The notes beneath the pieces are model-generated. The model saw only the letters and a program-made list of their open reading frames with translations. It had not been told where the DNA came from and searched no databases. Below, piece after piece: positions 11,572 to 22,319 of a stretch of 64,000 nt of DNA. The stretch is from contig CM035806.1 of assembly GCA_020466095.1 (NCBI GenBank), positions 120,054,694-120,118,693 on the forward strand, read 5' to 3'. Both the position numbers and the translations under genes were made by a program. The stretch's first letter is position 1, and every line of letters begins with the position of its first letter. The DNA is from Chlorops oryzae (lineage: Eukaryota; Arthropoda; Insecta; Diptera; Chloropidae).

Positions 11572-12407
11572 TATACCCAGCGTAAGCGGGGTATATTAGT
11601 TTTGTGCGAATCTTGTAACAGGGAGAATTAAGCTCCGGAGATATAGACAAATATATATAGAAACAAGTAAGGATGTTATAGTCAGGCGAGCCTGACAATA
11701 CAATACCCGACACAGACACACATGTTCAAATAATTTTTAATATCAAGAGGTGTTTAAGACCATAAGGGGCCCCATATACCGACTTTTGATAGATTTCTTT
11801 ATGAAAACTGCCACGCCCACTTTTCCAATTATTTTTCTCTAATCGGAGGCCTTAATATACGCTAAAATTCTAAGTTTCAGAGTAATATCTCAAAAAATCC
11901 GTATTTGGGGCAGTTTTGAGATTTTTGTGACAGACCCTAGTACTGGAGGTACCCTTAATAATGGACCTATCAAAAAGGAGAGGATGTTTATGGCTACAAA
12001 GGAAGCATAACTGCCAAATTTCGTTGAATTCCCATTTGAATTTCAGGTGCAGGAAGCCATTTTCGAAAAACGCCCTTCCGCCACGCCCACTTTTCCAATT
12101 TTTTGAAATTGAATAACTTGACTTCAAATATGTTCAACTATCAAATTTCATCAAAAATTATGTGGCCCGCCCACTGCCACGCCCACAAATAAAGATTTTT
12201 CGTAACTTCCGAAGTAAAAGGCGTAGAAGTTTCAAATTCGCAACATAGGTTCATCAAGGCGAATGAAAGGTGTAGGAAAATAATTTTTGTGGCCCGCCCA
12301 CTGCCACGCCCACAAATAGAAAAGCAAAACATAGTGCGCTCATAATGTCGGAACGCTGGGTATTTCAAAGTCGGGCTTGACCGACTTTAGCTTTCTTACT
12401 TGTTTTT
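11572..12407 (+). mobile_element. HINE family B, copy 1, split by HINE-A
   Basis: Starts with the family B hairpin TATACCCAGCGTAAGCGGGG at 11572, followed by AACAGGGAGAATTAAGCTCC. It is broken after about 11658 and resumes at about 12158 with GTGGCCCGCCCACTGCCACG. It ends in GACTTTAGCTTTCTTACTTG plus a T-run at 12407. The gap is filled by a family A piece in the opposite orientation. The central part of B is therefore missing as well as interrupted. Confidence 0.65.
11660..12157 (-). mobile_element. HINE family A, copy 2 (truncated)
   Basis: Minus-strand copy carrying the family A far end (complement of GTCAGGCTCGCCTGACTATA) and the GTACTGGAGGTACCCTTAAT segment. It stops before the microsatellite and hairpin end. 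It lies inside HINE-B. Confidence 0.65.
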
Positions 12408-12567
12408 TTCTGCATTTGGTCCGAAAACCGTGTGCATACACCGAAACCAGTCACTGATGGCGGAGACCGGTCCTTCGTCTATGCAAAACGTTGTCGAATT
12501 TATTTTTCCGATTTCATTGCCATGGACGGGTCGTCATTTTAGACACGTTTTCAGTAGATGTGATATA

Positions 12568-12709
12568 CAGTGTACTATCTTTTTGCGGACACCCCTCTTA
12601 CACGGACACTTTTTGGGAATGCTCTAGTGTTCCTGAATCTCAAATAGTTTCCTCTTAAGCAGACACATTTTTCGGTCCCACAGGTGTCCGCTTAAGAGGG
12701 AATACACTG
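12568..12709. mobile_element. pogo/Tigger-type MITE, copy 1
   Basis: 142 bp with ends CAGTGTACTATC and, inverted, CAGTGTATTCCC, each followed within 10-15 bp by GCGGACACC. TA flanks both sides. Terminal CAGT with a TA duplication is typical of pogo/Tigger-related MITEs. A partial copy lies at 47518-47644. Confidence 0.7.
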
Positions 12710-12737
12710 TACTACGTTAATAGAAAGGGAGAAACGC

Positions 12738-12816
12738 GGGCTGTCGTTGCTCAGTGGGTAGCGCATGAGTCGCACGATCCGAATGGTCTGGTTCGATTCC
12801 CGCATCGATTTTTTTT
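12738..12816 (+). ncRNA. tRNA-like module
   Basis: Contains TTGCTCAGTGGG, a near-perfect box A, and 41 nt later GGTTCGATTCC, a perfect box B, followed by a run of eight T that would terminate RNA polymerase III. The acceptor and anticodon arms do not pair well, so I do not call a functional tRNA; it may be a degenerate tRNA or SINE head. Confidence 0.5.
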
Positions 12817-12885
12817 TGAATTAGTAGTTCAAAGTTATTTCCTTACAGGATAAAAAACTTTCAATAGAAGATTTTTTAACTAATA

Positions 12886-13023
12886 ACAGGTTGGCTGATA
12901 AGTCCCCGGTCTGACACATAGATGGCGTCGCTAGTATTAAATGCATATTATTTTTATATAGTGGCAACCTTCAAATGATTCGTGTCAAAATTTGACGTCT
13001 GTAAGTCAATTAGTTTGTGAGAT
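12886..13023 (+). mobile_element. Himar1-like mariner terminal fragment (H1)
   Basis: Begins with the TIR ACAGGTTGGCTGATAAGTCC after TA and matches the first 138 bp of the terminal region of the copies at 20823, 37256 and 58094 (non-coding side upstream of the transposase start). It stops at GTTTGTGAGAT, where a small inverted-repeat element follows. The transposase and the other TIR are absent. Confidence 0.85.
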
Positions 13024-13220
13024 GACCATGATTAGAGCTCCAAATACAGCTTTGAACATGCTTACCTAGCATATTTCCCTCAATAACCACTGAGCGAGCG
13101 CATAATTGTCAAGCGCAATCGTTACGTGCTGTTTTGATATAGCGCTCGCTGAGTGGATATTGAAGAAAATATGATAGGTAAGCATCTTCAAAGCTGTATT
13201 TGGACCACTAATCATGGTCC
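13023..13220. mobile_element. small inverted-repeat element (MITE L)
   Basis: Arms of about 78 bp: GACCATGATTAGAGCTCCAA at the left pairs with a right end running TTTGGACCACTAATCATGGTC. They continue through AATACAGCTTTGAA and GCTTACCT to CCACTGAGCGAGCGC. The loop is about 40 bp. It abuts the Himar1-like fragment exactly, so it may have inserted at or replaced part of that element. Confidence 0.8.
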
Positions 13221-13626
13221 GCCCATTCTGATTTATGCATCATTTTAAAGGGGAAAAACTAAGCTTTATTTCAAAATTAAAAACTAAAAAAATAAAAAAA
13301 TGACGTCTCTCCTAGAAAATCAAGAAATAAAAATAAAATGCCATATTTTTCTCATTTACCGTTATCGAAAATTTTTTAAGTATTGTTTTCGAAAAGTTCA
13401 GAAAATTTTTTTTAAGAAACATTCGAAAAAGTTTTGAAGCGAGCCGATTTTAGCCCCATTGTAATTCAATGAAATATGTTCTTCGAAGCAAAAATCTAAA
13501 CTTTGACACCCTGTATCTCGGCAACCTGTGATTAAAATTTACTCTTTTTTTTAACAACTGTACCAAGTTTCATCCAAATCGGGGAGAAAAAATTTTGCCG
13601 ATGGTACACTTGACGTGTTTTGCCCC
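13221..13626. other. non-coding, nothing recognised
   Basis: AT-rich, no frame or family recognised. Confidence 0.35.
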
Positions 13627-15249
13627 ATATGGGCATTTCCATGAATATGTCAACCACGACTGAAAAAATAAAAGTGCTCGAAATTTTTTTCCAACACTGG
13701 CTATGGAAGGCAAAAATACTAAAATTTAATTATCTGGAAGCATTTCCAGCCAATTAAAATTTGAAAGAAAAAAAATAACGGCTTAAAGTCAATTGTCTCG
13801 TTGATTCATTTTAAGCAGTTTTGATCAACTACTTCCTCTCTTCAAACGACTCACTTCAGCTATTTGTAACATTGCATTTCTACTCTCAAATTATTGTTAC
13901 AACAACAATTTTGTGTTTTTTGAAATTATATTTGCAATTTTTTATTTTTATTTTATTTTATTGACAAAGTTTGTGTTTCTTGACGTTTGATTTTTATGTA
14001 AGTTCATTAATCTCAAAAAAGCCTTAATTTAGTTAAAAAATTTTAAAGAATAATTTTACAATAACTTTTTTAGAATCAATAAAAAAACTCAACACCTGTG
14101 CCCCTGAGGATGTCACCAAAAAAAAGTGACGAAACGTTGGGTAGTGTATGGAATAAAACTTTGTTTTATTTGCATAAAAAACCTATTGACCAAGAAGCTC
14201 AAGTTCATTGGAACACGGTTTTCAAAAAATTAAATTGGTCAAAATATTCTTTCAATTAAGTAGATTCATGAGCAAAGAGAAAATAAGGAGTTCGATTAGC
14301 GGTGTTTTTTTTATTTTCCTTGGATGCTATTCTAATGTCACGTACGATGACCAAAAACATTGTTTTTCTTCCTCATTTGTTATTTGTCGGTCGCAGGTGA
14401 ACGAAAATTAATTTCCAAATCAAGGCCATCGGGCAAATAATAGATTTAAAAAAATTTTTTTTTAATTTCGTAAAACAAAAAATTTATAAGCCAAGCAAGT
14501 TGGTCACGTACGATATCGTAAGTACTAAAAATGGTACGATTTGTTGAGAGCCCAATTGCAATTTGTTTTTTTTTTTTTTTTTATCATATGTCTAAAATTC
14601 ATTACGAGGCAACAAGAGATGAGCTTAGAATGAGCAACAAATGAGCTGGGTATTCATTCAAGGGAAAAATATGAGTTAAATAAGTATATGACAGGGTTGG
14701 GTGGCAGCGAAAACTTAACGCCGAATAATTCCGTAAAAACAATAAATTTAACCGGGACTGTCTTTGTTTGTTATAAATATATTGTTTTTTGAATCGAAAA
14801 AATATTTTTTATTGGTCATTAATGAAGAATAATAGTGGGGGAAATTATGTCACGTACGATATGTCACGTAAGATATATGAACTTTGTTCCCTATAAAATC
14901 AACTAAAGATTTTTTTAATTTAAACATAACGAATTTAAAAGGAGAAATATTTCACTAAGTGCAAGAAATTAGAAACAAAAAAATAAACTCCATTAATTCG
15001 CAGAGTCTTGCACATTTTTACAAGTACCTCAAAAGTACTTCCGTTTTTGGTCACGTACGATATAGCCCTATTTCGCTCGATATTTCCGACTCAAACATTT
15101 CAAATCTACTTAATTTTTTTTTCAAATGATAAACTCTCTGAGTGGAACATATCGACACCATTTTCTTGGAGTCACTCCAATTTTTGTAAAATCTATTCAA
15201 CTCTATTTGCGTACGAATTCCGCGTACGATTACCTGGAAATGCCCATAT
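13627..15249. mobile_element. candidate TIR element P with TCACGTACGAT motifs
   Basis: ATATGGGCATTTCCA at 13627 is repeated inverted as TGGAAATGCCCATAT at 15235-15249. The interior has the motif TCACGTACGAT at 14338, 14504, 14850 and 15051, plus the variant TCACGTAAGAT at 14864 and GCGTACGA pairs near 15210-15230. No ORF is recognised. The short ends could be coincidental. Confidence 0.35.
14040..14215 (+). mobile_element. possible Penelope-like 3' fragment with hammerhead-like core
   Basis: CTGAGGA at 14104-14110, a five-pair stem GTCAC/GTGAC with an A-rich loop, and GAAAC at 14131-14135 reproduce the conserved core of a hammerhead ribozyme, apart from one extra base before the stem. The same arrangement follows the GIY-YIG remnant at 29673-29701. 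Penelope-like elements are known to carry hammerhead motifs. A matching stem I is not evident here, so activity is doubtful. Confidence 0.4.
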
Positions 15250-16559
15250 ATCTATTATTCTATCTTTTTGCGACTAGTTAAATGGACCTAATGACTACAG
15301 GCGTGCTTGTATTCATTAATCTTTGCTAATGGGCATGAATGAGTAGTTGTAAATATATGAGTTTGCAAATGAATATTCATATTCATGTTAAATTCATGTT
15401 GGTCTCGGCCCAAGCGGCAGCAGCAGCACCAGCCTAAGCTATTATTGATGACATTATAGACGACATTCTGGCGCAGTGTGGGAGAGGGTGTTTCTTTCGA
15501 AGAAGGAAATTCGATTGAAATGACTTCATGAGAGGTTAACTGGCGGAGGGCGGAAAGAATTGCTTCCAGTTGCGATTTCCTCAAATTCATAAGCACGTTT
15601 AATGTGTCCGTGTACTACATACGTCGTATTGTCTTTCTGGGTCAACCCCGCGGACCCTAGCCAACTGAGGGCCAAAACAGACCGACTGAGTATGGAGTCA
15701 CAATTTGGTAGCGTCGTCATAGTGCGGCGTGACAGGTTTTAGCATACGACCGATACCAAGCATGGCGTGTTGCAGCTATAGTAGTTATAGCTGTATTCAC
15801 GCCATTAACTTAACATAACATGTTACCACGGGATCCGGTGCCCCGGGATGCGTTTTAGCATCCCGCCAGATATTGGGTTTGGCCCTTCGGGGAGTTTCGT
15901 GGTGGCTGTGGTAATTTATGAGGTGAGGATAGCACCGTATCCCCACCCAGGATAGCCTATTCGGGCCATACTCACTGATGAGGCAAGATGGGAACCTGGG
16001 GGAAGAAGCAGACTTCCCCTGGGGCAAAATTTAAAATGTCGATCGAAGCACCAAGTGTATGTGGTAGACACAAAACCAATAAGGATTCTGTCTTTCTGGG
16101 TAAAAGCTGAGATGAAGCTGCAGAGCTTAGATTTTTCGTTTTTTCTCTCACATTTCGAGGAAATTTTGAACGATTTGAAATTTGAAAAGATTCGATTATT
16201 TAAGTTATTATACACGTGACCTCGAACCAGTTTTGCCAGTTTTAGTGATTTTCGAATTTTTTAAAGGCATTTTTTCGGTTAAAACTTCAACCAAAATCCA
16301 CTCCAGTTACATCGAAGGGATTTTTCGTAACACTGTTTCATAATAGGATGAAAGGGAGATTTGGTATTTTAGAATTTCTTATAAAAGTTTCCTCACTTAC
16401 GAAGTTTTTGAATAATCCTACCTATTATTACCCTCGATTAATTGAGAATCGATACTAGAGGTCTCCTTGTTGCATAATCCCCTTTATATTTGGGATAACA
16501 ATCGTAGCGCAGAAAAAGAGACGATTGTTTGGTGCGAAATGGCTACTAAAATTTAAATT
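15250..16559. other. non-coding; GC-richer block at 15620-16030
   Basis: The block around 15830-16025 (GTGCCCCGGGATGCG, CATCCCGCCAG, TTCGGGGAGTTTCGTGG) is much richer in GC than its surroundings. It resembles the untranslated end of some retroelement, but I cannot place it. TCTTTCTGGGT occurs at both 15632 and 16090. No gene is supported. Confidence 0.35.
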
Positions 16560-17266
16560 GAAACAAGTAAGGGTGTTATAGTCAGGCGAGCCTGACAATA
16601 GAATACCCGACACAGACACACATGTTCAAATAATTTTTAATATCAAGAGGTGTTTAAGGCCATTACGGGCCCCATATACTGACATTTGTTGAATTTCTTT
16701 ATGAAAACCGCCCTTTTGCCACGCCCACTTTTCCAATTTTTTTTGAATTCTAATCGTAGGCCTTAATATACGCTCAAATTCTAAGTTTCAGTGGAATATC
16801 TCAAAAAAATCCGATTTTGGGGCAATTTTGAGATTTTTGTGACAGACCCTAGTACTGGAGGTACCCTTAATAATGGACCTATCAAAAATTTTTTTGGAGA
16901 GGATGTTTATGGCTACAAAGGAAGTATAACTGCCAAATTTCGTTCAAGTCCCATTTGAATTTCGGGTGTAAGAGACAATATTCGAAAAACTCCCCTCTGC
17001 CACGCCCACTTTTACAATTTTTGGAAATCATATTACTGGCCTTTAAACATGATCAAATATCAACTTTCATCAAAATATCTTGAAAAACTTCGGTTTTAGA
17101 GCAGTTTTTGTGATTTTCATAACAGACCCTAGTACTGGAGGTACCCCTAAAAATGGTCCGATCGGGTCCATTCTCGAACTTGTTCTTACTCATGTCGCCG
17201 TGAGCACGCATAAAAAATTTTGTACAATTTTGAGATAGCTCAACTCCTTCGATAAGATAACTGTAT

Positions 17267-17298
<32 letters not shown>

Positions 17299-17442
17299 AC
17301 GGACGGACATGTCTAAATCGAATCTCCTGGTGACGCTGATCATTTCTATATATATTTTGTATGGTATATATCGACTGGTTCTGGGTGTTACACACAACCA
17401 CACAAACGCAATATACCCTCGACACAGAGTGTGTCGGGTATA
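16560..17442 (-). mobile_element. HINE family A, copy 3 (full length)
   Basis: About 883 bp on the minus strand, from the TATACCCGACACACTCTGTG hairpin at 17442 to ACACCCTTACTTGTTT at 16560. It shares every family A landmark with copy 1 and a short CAGA array at 17272-17300. Non-coding. Confidence 0.8.
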
Positions 17443-17708
17443 AAAACCTTAAAATCTGTTTTGAAGCTGCTAGTTCAAAAAACCGCCAGACGGCTTTCAT
17501 ATCTAGAAATTATAACTAAAACACGCTGAATACAATAGTTTAAAGCTGGATCCCTCAATTATGCAAGCATAATTTTGTTTTTTACTTTAAACATTTTACT
17601 TAATCCAAAATGCGGAGTTTGAACATCAGAACTCTTAGTTGTTAATCATTACACCGTCTTTTCAAAAAACATCATAGTTCTTAAAGTTCACTTTGAAAAT
17701 ACATATTT

Positions 17709-18276
17709 AAACAAGTAAGAAAGCTAAAGTCGGTCAAGCCCGACTTTGAAATACCCAGCGTCCCGACATTACGAGCGCACTATGTTTTGCTTCTCTATTT
17801 GTTGGCGTGGCAGTGGGCGGGCCACATAAATTATTTCCCTACACTACGCCTTTTACTTCACAAGTTACGATAAGCCCTTATTTGTGGGCGTGGCTGGAGG
17901 AGGACGGCGTCCATTTTTTCCCAGGATATGTCCCTTTTCGTAGTTTACCAGTACACCAAATATCGATGGAATGTGTTGAGTGGCTCGCAAGTTACAAGCA
18001 TTTTACTGAAAACACAATAAATTCATTTGTGGGCGTGGCAGTTGGCTCGGCAGCAGACTCGGACCCCGATATACCTGTGTGCCAAATTTGGACTTCATTG
18101 GTTCAGCCGTTTCGGAGGAGATCCGACCACGGACGGACTGACAGACGGACTTGTCTAAATCGATTCAGTTTTTGATCCTGATCATTTCTATATATATTTG
18201 TCTATATCTCCGGAGCTTAATTCTCCCTGTTACAAGAATCGCTCAAAACTAATATACCCCGCTTACGCTGGGTATA
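17709..18276 (-). mobile_element. HINE family B, copy 2
   Basis: Minus-strand copy, with hairpin TATACCCAGCGTAAGCGGGG at 18276 and the end GACTTTAGCTTTCTTACTTG near 17709. It is shorter (about 568 bp) than copy 3 at 23479 and keeps the GTGGGCGTGGC boxes. A 122-codon frame across it is not coding. Confidence 0.75.
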
Positions 18277-18482
18277 AAAATCGAAAGTCAAGAAATTTTC
18301 TTCCCCTAAAAGTATGCTCCACTTTTTTAATAAATGTGATGGAAATTGAAAATCAGCACTTATAAAATACCAATTACCGTTGCGATTTAAACGAAGTTTT
18401 GCACAGGAATTCTACTAAATACAAATAATTAACGTAATCGTCATTTTTCTGTCATAAATTTTATATATAATGTGTATCAAAA

Positions 18483-19541
18483 TAGCCGGGACTTTTTGGA
18501 ACTTCCCGAAAAAAATTATTGTGCTGCAATGTGCCCATTTTGTGCTATCATGTGCCGTTTCGAAAAAAAAAATTCCTCAAGAGATGCCATTTTTATGAGG
18601 ATGTCCTTTTTTTCGTGTCAAGTGAGCCGGGACTTTTCCTTTGATTAGAACCGCGATTATTGTGCCGGGATGTGCTCGAAATGTGCTGCAAAGCAAATGA
18701 TGAAATGCCCTATGGATTTTAAAAAGCAGTGCAAAGAAGTTCGAAAATGAAAATGCAGTACATTTTGGGATTTATTTTTTTGGGAGTACAACGCAGTACA
18801 CCGCTTCAAATATCAGTACGTTTACTCCCAAAAACAGTACGTATGGCAACCCTTGCCATCACTCAAGTCAAATTGAGTGAAAGGCCAATGTGAGAGCAGT
18901 GTTGCCAGGTTGAGGGATATTTTCCATTTGGAGGGAATTTTCGCAACAGATATTGGAAAAAGGGAAAAGGGATTTTCTTTGCTTTGTTGAACACCATATT
19001 ATGGTGACCATAAAGGGATTTTTCAATAACCGATACAAGGCCTTAAGTGGCTCATCCACATTCCAGCATGCTCCCGCGAGCGGCTCGGCTCGAGGTAATG
19101 TTCGATCGTAAGTGGTTATGTTGGTTGATGAAAAAAAGCACAATAATTTTATCCTTAAAGGCGATAAAGTTAAACTACGAGCTCATTCATATTTAAAAAC
19201 GCAGGAAAAAATAAAAACTTATGTGGTACTTTTCTATATTTGATATTAGAAATTTTTAAAAGACAGTGAGATAATGCGAAATAATAGGGCTTCAAAAAAA
19301 GTAATAAAAAATTATCTTTTTAGAGGTTTACATGAGAGAAAAATTTTGATAAACTTCTCCAAAATAATAAATTTTCTGAGACTTAACTTTTTCGGTGCTT
19401 TGTTATACTTAAATCAGTTTAAAATCCTTATAAAGTGGCATCTCTTGAGAATTTTTTTTTTTTCAATCGGCACATGATAGCACGAAATAGGCACAGTACA
19501 GCATAATAATTTTTTTCGGGAAATTCCAAAAATTTCCGGCT
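18483..19541. mobile_element. inverted-repeat element K
   Basis: Arms of about 110-120 bp, starting TAGCCGGGACTTTTTGGAAC at 18483 and ending with the inverted equivalent at 19541, share GTGCTATCATGTGCCG and TCAAGAGATGCCA. A second inverted pair around CAAGTGAGCCGGGACTT (18620-18640) and its complement (about 19563-19580) extends the symmetry to about 19625. The interior has no coding-like frame. Confidence 0.65.
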
Positions 19542-19821
19542 TACGCTGTGGGAAAAATCCTTAAGTCCCGGCTCACTTGACACAGACAAAAGGACCTCCT
19601 CATAAAAATGGCATCCCTTGAGAAATTTTTTTTTCAGTTCAGTTATTTTGGAAGACAAACATTTTCCCCTAAATTTTTAAGGTTTTATTATTATTTTTTT
19701 TTTAATGGTTCATTTTCAAGTAAACAATTTTTGGAGTGAAAAAATTCGTTAAATACGTTTCCAAAAATCTGAGCAACGCTAAACTCAAGTGAGCATTTTG
19801 ACCAAGAAATTAAATTCGTTC

Positions 19822-19895
19822 GTTTAGCGTAATGGTTAAGGCGTTCGCCCAGCGATCTGGTGGTCAGCGGTTCGAGGCTCGGTGGAGGCGAGAAA
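19822..19895 (+). ncRNA. tRNA-like module, left arm of T1
   Basis: TTAGCGTAATGGTTAAGGCG is a box A/D-arm-like sequence, followed about 35 nt later by GCGGTTCGAGGCTC, a degenerate box B. It faces inward. Not a foldable tRNA by eye. Confidence 0.45.
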
Positions 19896-20609
19896 ATTTT
19901 AAGAGTAGTAAGATAAAAAAGATTTAAAATAAAAAATAGATCAACAAAAAAATATAATAATTAATAAAATAAATAAATTTGAAAAAAGTAAAAACAAAAA
20001 ATGAAATTTTTCTTTTTTCTCAGTCGCTGGTGCTAGGCCATTTTCCTGCCCCTTTTCGCTAGCGAAATGACTGGTTAAAGGTGGCGCATAAAAGGACGAC
20101 CTGTCCCCGGCAATGAGATCGTAATGTTAAATTCGCCAGCGTCTTGGATAGGAAAGGGACCGATCCCTGACACCCAGTGACTAGTGAAATCGCTAGGGTT
20201 GTGGTGGCTCCGCTGACTACTGGGTGTTTATAACAGACAAATGAAGAATTCTACTGTTACATTTTCGTGTTTTATCCCTGCAGTAATTGAGACTCACTCC
20301 CTACTCACCTATGGTGCACCTCAAAAAGACCACAACTAGTCCCCACATAATTTACTCTTACATGCATTGAACTCACCTCTTTAACATGGGGCCTACATTA
20401 GAAAGAGAGTAGTGCATGTGAGACTCACCCATGGTGAGACGTTTTGGGTGAGTTGGAGGTCAATCGAAGATTTTGTTAATTTATGGGAAAAAATTTTAAT
20501 TTTTGTTTTATTTTTTTTTTTCTTCTTTTCATTTTGTTTATTTTTTGTTTTTATTCTTTAAATCTTTTTGTTTAAACATTAGTTATGTTTTTTTAATTTT
20601 CTCGTCTCG

Positions 20610-20684
20610 AACGAACCTCGAACCGCTGATCTCTGGGTTGGTAAGTCTGCGTCTTAACCATTACGCTAAACAAGGATATTTAAT
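20610..20684 (-). ncRNA. tRNA-like module, right arm of T1
   Basis: On the minus strand TTAGCGTAATGGTTAAGACG is followed by GCGGTTCGAGGTTCG. It is the mirror partner of the module at 19822 and also faces inward. Confidence 0.45.
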
Positions 20685-20822
20685 ATGTTGATCAAATGCT
20701 GACTTGAGTTTTTAGGTGCTCAAGTTTTTGTGAAATAAAATAGAATTTTTCATAGCAAAAAATTTTCAATTGAAAAATAAATACTTTTAAAAAAAATTTA
20801 AATATGAAAAAATACTTACATA

Positions 20823-22115
20823 ACAGGTTGGCTGATAAGTCCCCGGTCTAACAAAGAAAAACACATTTTTTTGTCAAAATTCGTTTTTATTATTCAACAT
20901 AGTTCCCTTCAAGAGCGATACAACGATGATAACGACCTTCCAATTTTTTGATACCATTTTGGTAGTACTCCTTTGGTTTTGCCTCAAAATAGGCCTCAGT
21001 TGCGGCGATCAGCTCTTCATTGCAGTCAAATTTTTTCCCTGTGAGCATCCTTTTGAGGTCTGAGAACAAGAAAAAGTCGCTGGGGGCCAGATCTAGAGAA
21101 TACGGTGGGTGGGGAAGCAATTCGAAGCCTAATTCATGAATTTTTGCCATCGTTCTCAATGACTTGTGGCACGGTGCGTTGTCTTGGTGGAACAACACTT
21201 TTTTCTTCTTCATATGGGGCCGTTTTGCCGCGATTTCGACCTTCAAACGCTCCAATAACGACATATAATAATCACTGTTGATGGTTTTTCCCTTCTCAAG
21301 ATAATCGATAAAAATTATTCCATGCCCATCCAAAAAAACAGAGGCCATTACTTTGCCAGCGGACTTTTGAGTCTTTCCACGCTTCGGAGACGGTTCACCG
21401 ATCGCTGTCCACTCAGCCGACTGTCGATTGGACTCAGGAGTGTAGTGATAGAGCCATGTTTCATCCATTGTCACATATCGACGCAAAAACTCGGGTGTAT
21501 TGCGAGTTAACAGCTGCAAACACCGCTCAGAATCATCAACACGTTGTTGTTTTTGGTCAAATGTGAGCTCGCGCGGCACCCATTTTGCACAGAGCTTTTT
21601 CATATCCAAATATTGATGAATGATATGACCAACACGTTCCTTTGATATCTTTAAGGCCTCTGCTATCTCGATCAACTTCATTTTACGGTCATTCAAAATC
21701 ATTTTGTGAATTTTTTTGATGTTTTCGTCGGTAACCACCTCTTTCGGGCGTCCACTGCGTTCACCGTCCTCCGTGCTCATTTCACCACGCTTGAATTTTG
21801 CATACCAATCAATTATTGTTGATTTTCCTGGGGCAGAGTCCGGAAACTCATTATCAAGCCAAGTTTTTGCTTCCACTGTATATTTTCCCTTCAGAAAACA
21901 GTATTTTATCAAAACACGAAATTCCTTTTTTTCCATTTTTTTCACAATAACAAAAGTTGCTTCACAAAAGACGCTCTATCTCACAAACTAATTGACTTAC
22001 AGACGTCAAATTTTGACACGAATCATTTGAAAGTTGCCACTATATAAAAATAATATGCATTTAATACTAGCGACGCCATCTATGTGTCAGACCGGGGACT
22101 TATCAGCCAACCTGT
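20823..22115 (-). mobile_element. Himar1-like mariner H2, full length
   Basis: A 1293-bp element bounded on both sides by ACAGGTTGGCTGATAAGTCC inverted repeats and flanked by TA. The TIR sequence is that of Himar1 (irritans subfamily) as I remember it. One uninterrupted transposase frame fills the minus strand. Confidence 0.95.
20890..21945 (-). CDS. Himar1-like mariner transposase, uninterrupted
   Basis: A DD34D mariner transposase that acts on its own TIRs and inserts at TA. The frame of 351 codons opens at 21945 (MKK), but Met at 21936 (MEKKEF) gives 348 residues, the known length of Himar1 transposase. The N-terminal helix-turn-helix region has FRVLIKYCFLKGK and SGRPKEV; the linker contains WVPRELT. 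Catalytic segments are VTMDETW, FHQDNAPCH and LAPSDFF. Two changes stand out against the sibling copies: Leu for Trp in SVFWDGHG, and Leu for Pro in YSPDLAPSD, both in or near conserved catalytic-domain positions. The frame is intact but its activity is uncertain. Most of the sequence agrees with Himar1 from memory, which would fit a young insertion. Confidence 0.92.
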   Translation of the reverse strand: MKKMEKKEFRVLIKYCFLKGKYTVEAKTWLDNEFPDSAPGKSTIIDWYAKFKRGEMSTEDGERSGRPKEVVTDENIKKIHKMILNDRKMKLIEIAEALKISKERVGHIIHQYLDMKKLCAKWVPRELTFDQKQQRVDDSERCLQLLTRNTPEFLRRYVTMDETWLYHYTPESNRQSAEWTAIGEPSPKRGKTQKSAGKVMASVFLDGHGIIFIDYLEKGKTINSDYYMSLLERLKVEIAAKRPHMKKKKVLFHQDNAPCHKSLRTMAKIHELGFELLPHPPYSLDLAPSDFFLFSDLKRMLTGKKFDCNEELIAATEAYFEAKPKEYYQNGIKKLEGRYHRCIALEGNYVE

Positions 22116-22231
22116 TATTAAAGAAAAAATTTTTAATTTTTCAAAATTAACTATTAAAAAAAATTAATTAAAATATGAACTTAAAAAAAAACTCTAGGCA
22201 ATAGAGAAGAAAAAAAAAAGTTTAATCGAGC

Positions 22232-22295
22232 CAGGGATCGAACCTAGACCTGCGTGGTTGCCGAGCGAGAGTCTTACGCTTTACGCTAGTCAACT
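22232..22295 (-). ncRNA. tRNA-like module
   Basis: On the minus strand, CTAGCGTAAAGCGTAAGAC (box A-like) is followed by TAGGTTCGATCCCTGG (perfect box B) and then, after GCTCGATTAAAC, a run of nine T. It lies just beyond the H2 mariner in sequence similar in style to T1. No complete cloverleaf seen. Confidence 0.45.
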
Positions 22296-22319
22296 GTTGA
22301 CGGTACGTCGATCAGAATG

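Larger units (their letters stand above)
19781..20712. mobile_element. TIR element T1 with two inward tRNA-like modules
   Basis: Left arm AAACTCAAGTGAGCATTTTG and right arm (inverted) AAACTCAAGTCAGCATTTG are similar over about 60 bp and run into the same GTTTAGCGTAATGGTTAAG tRNA-like box A on each side. The interior, about 800 bp, has GTGAGACTCACCCATGG-type short inverted motifs and no coding frame. Target duplication not clear. Confidence 0.6.

Noticed and set aside
11213..11599. 128-codon frame with a Cys run
   Set aside because: The frame runs into the HINE-B hairpin and the Cys run is a TGT/TGC simple repeat.
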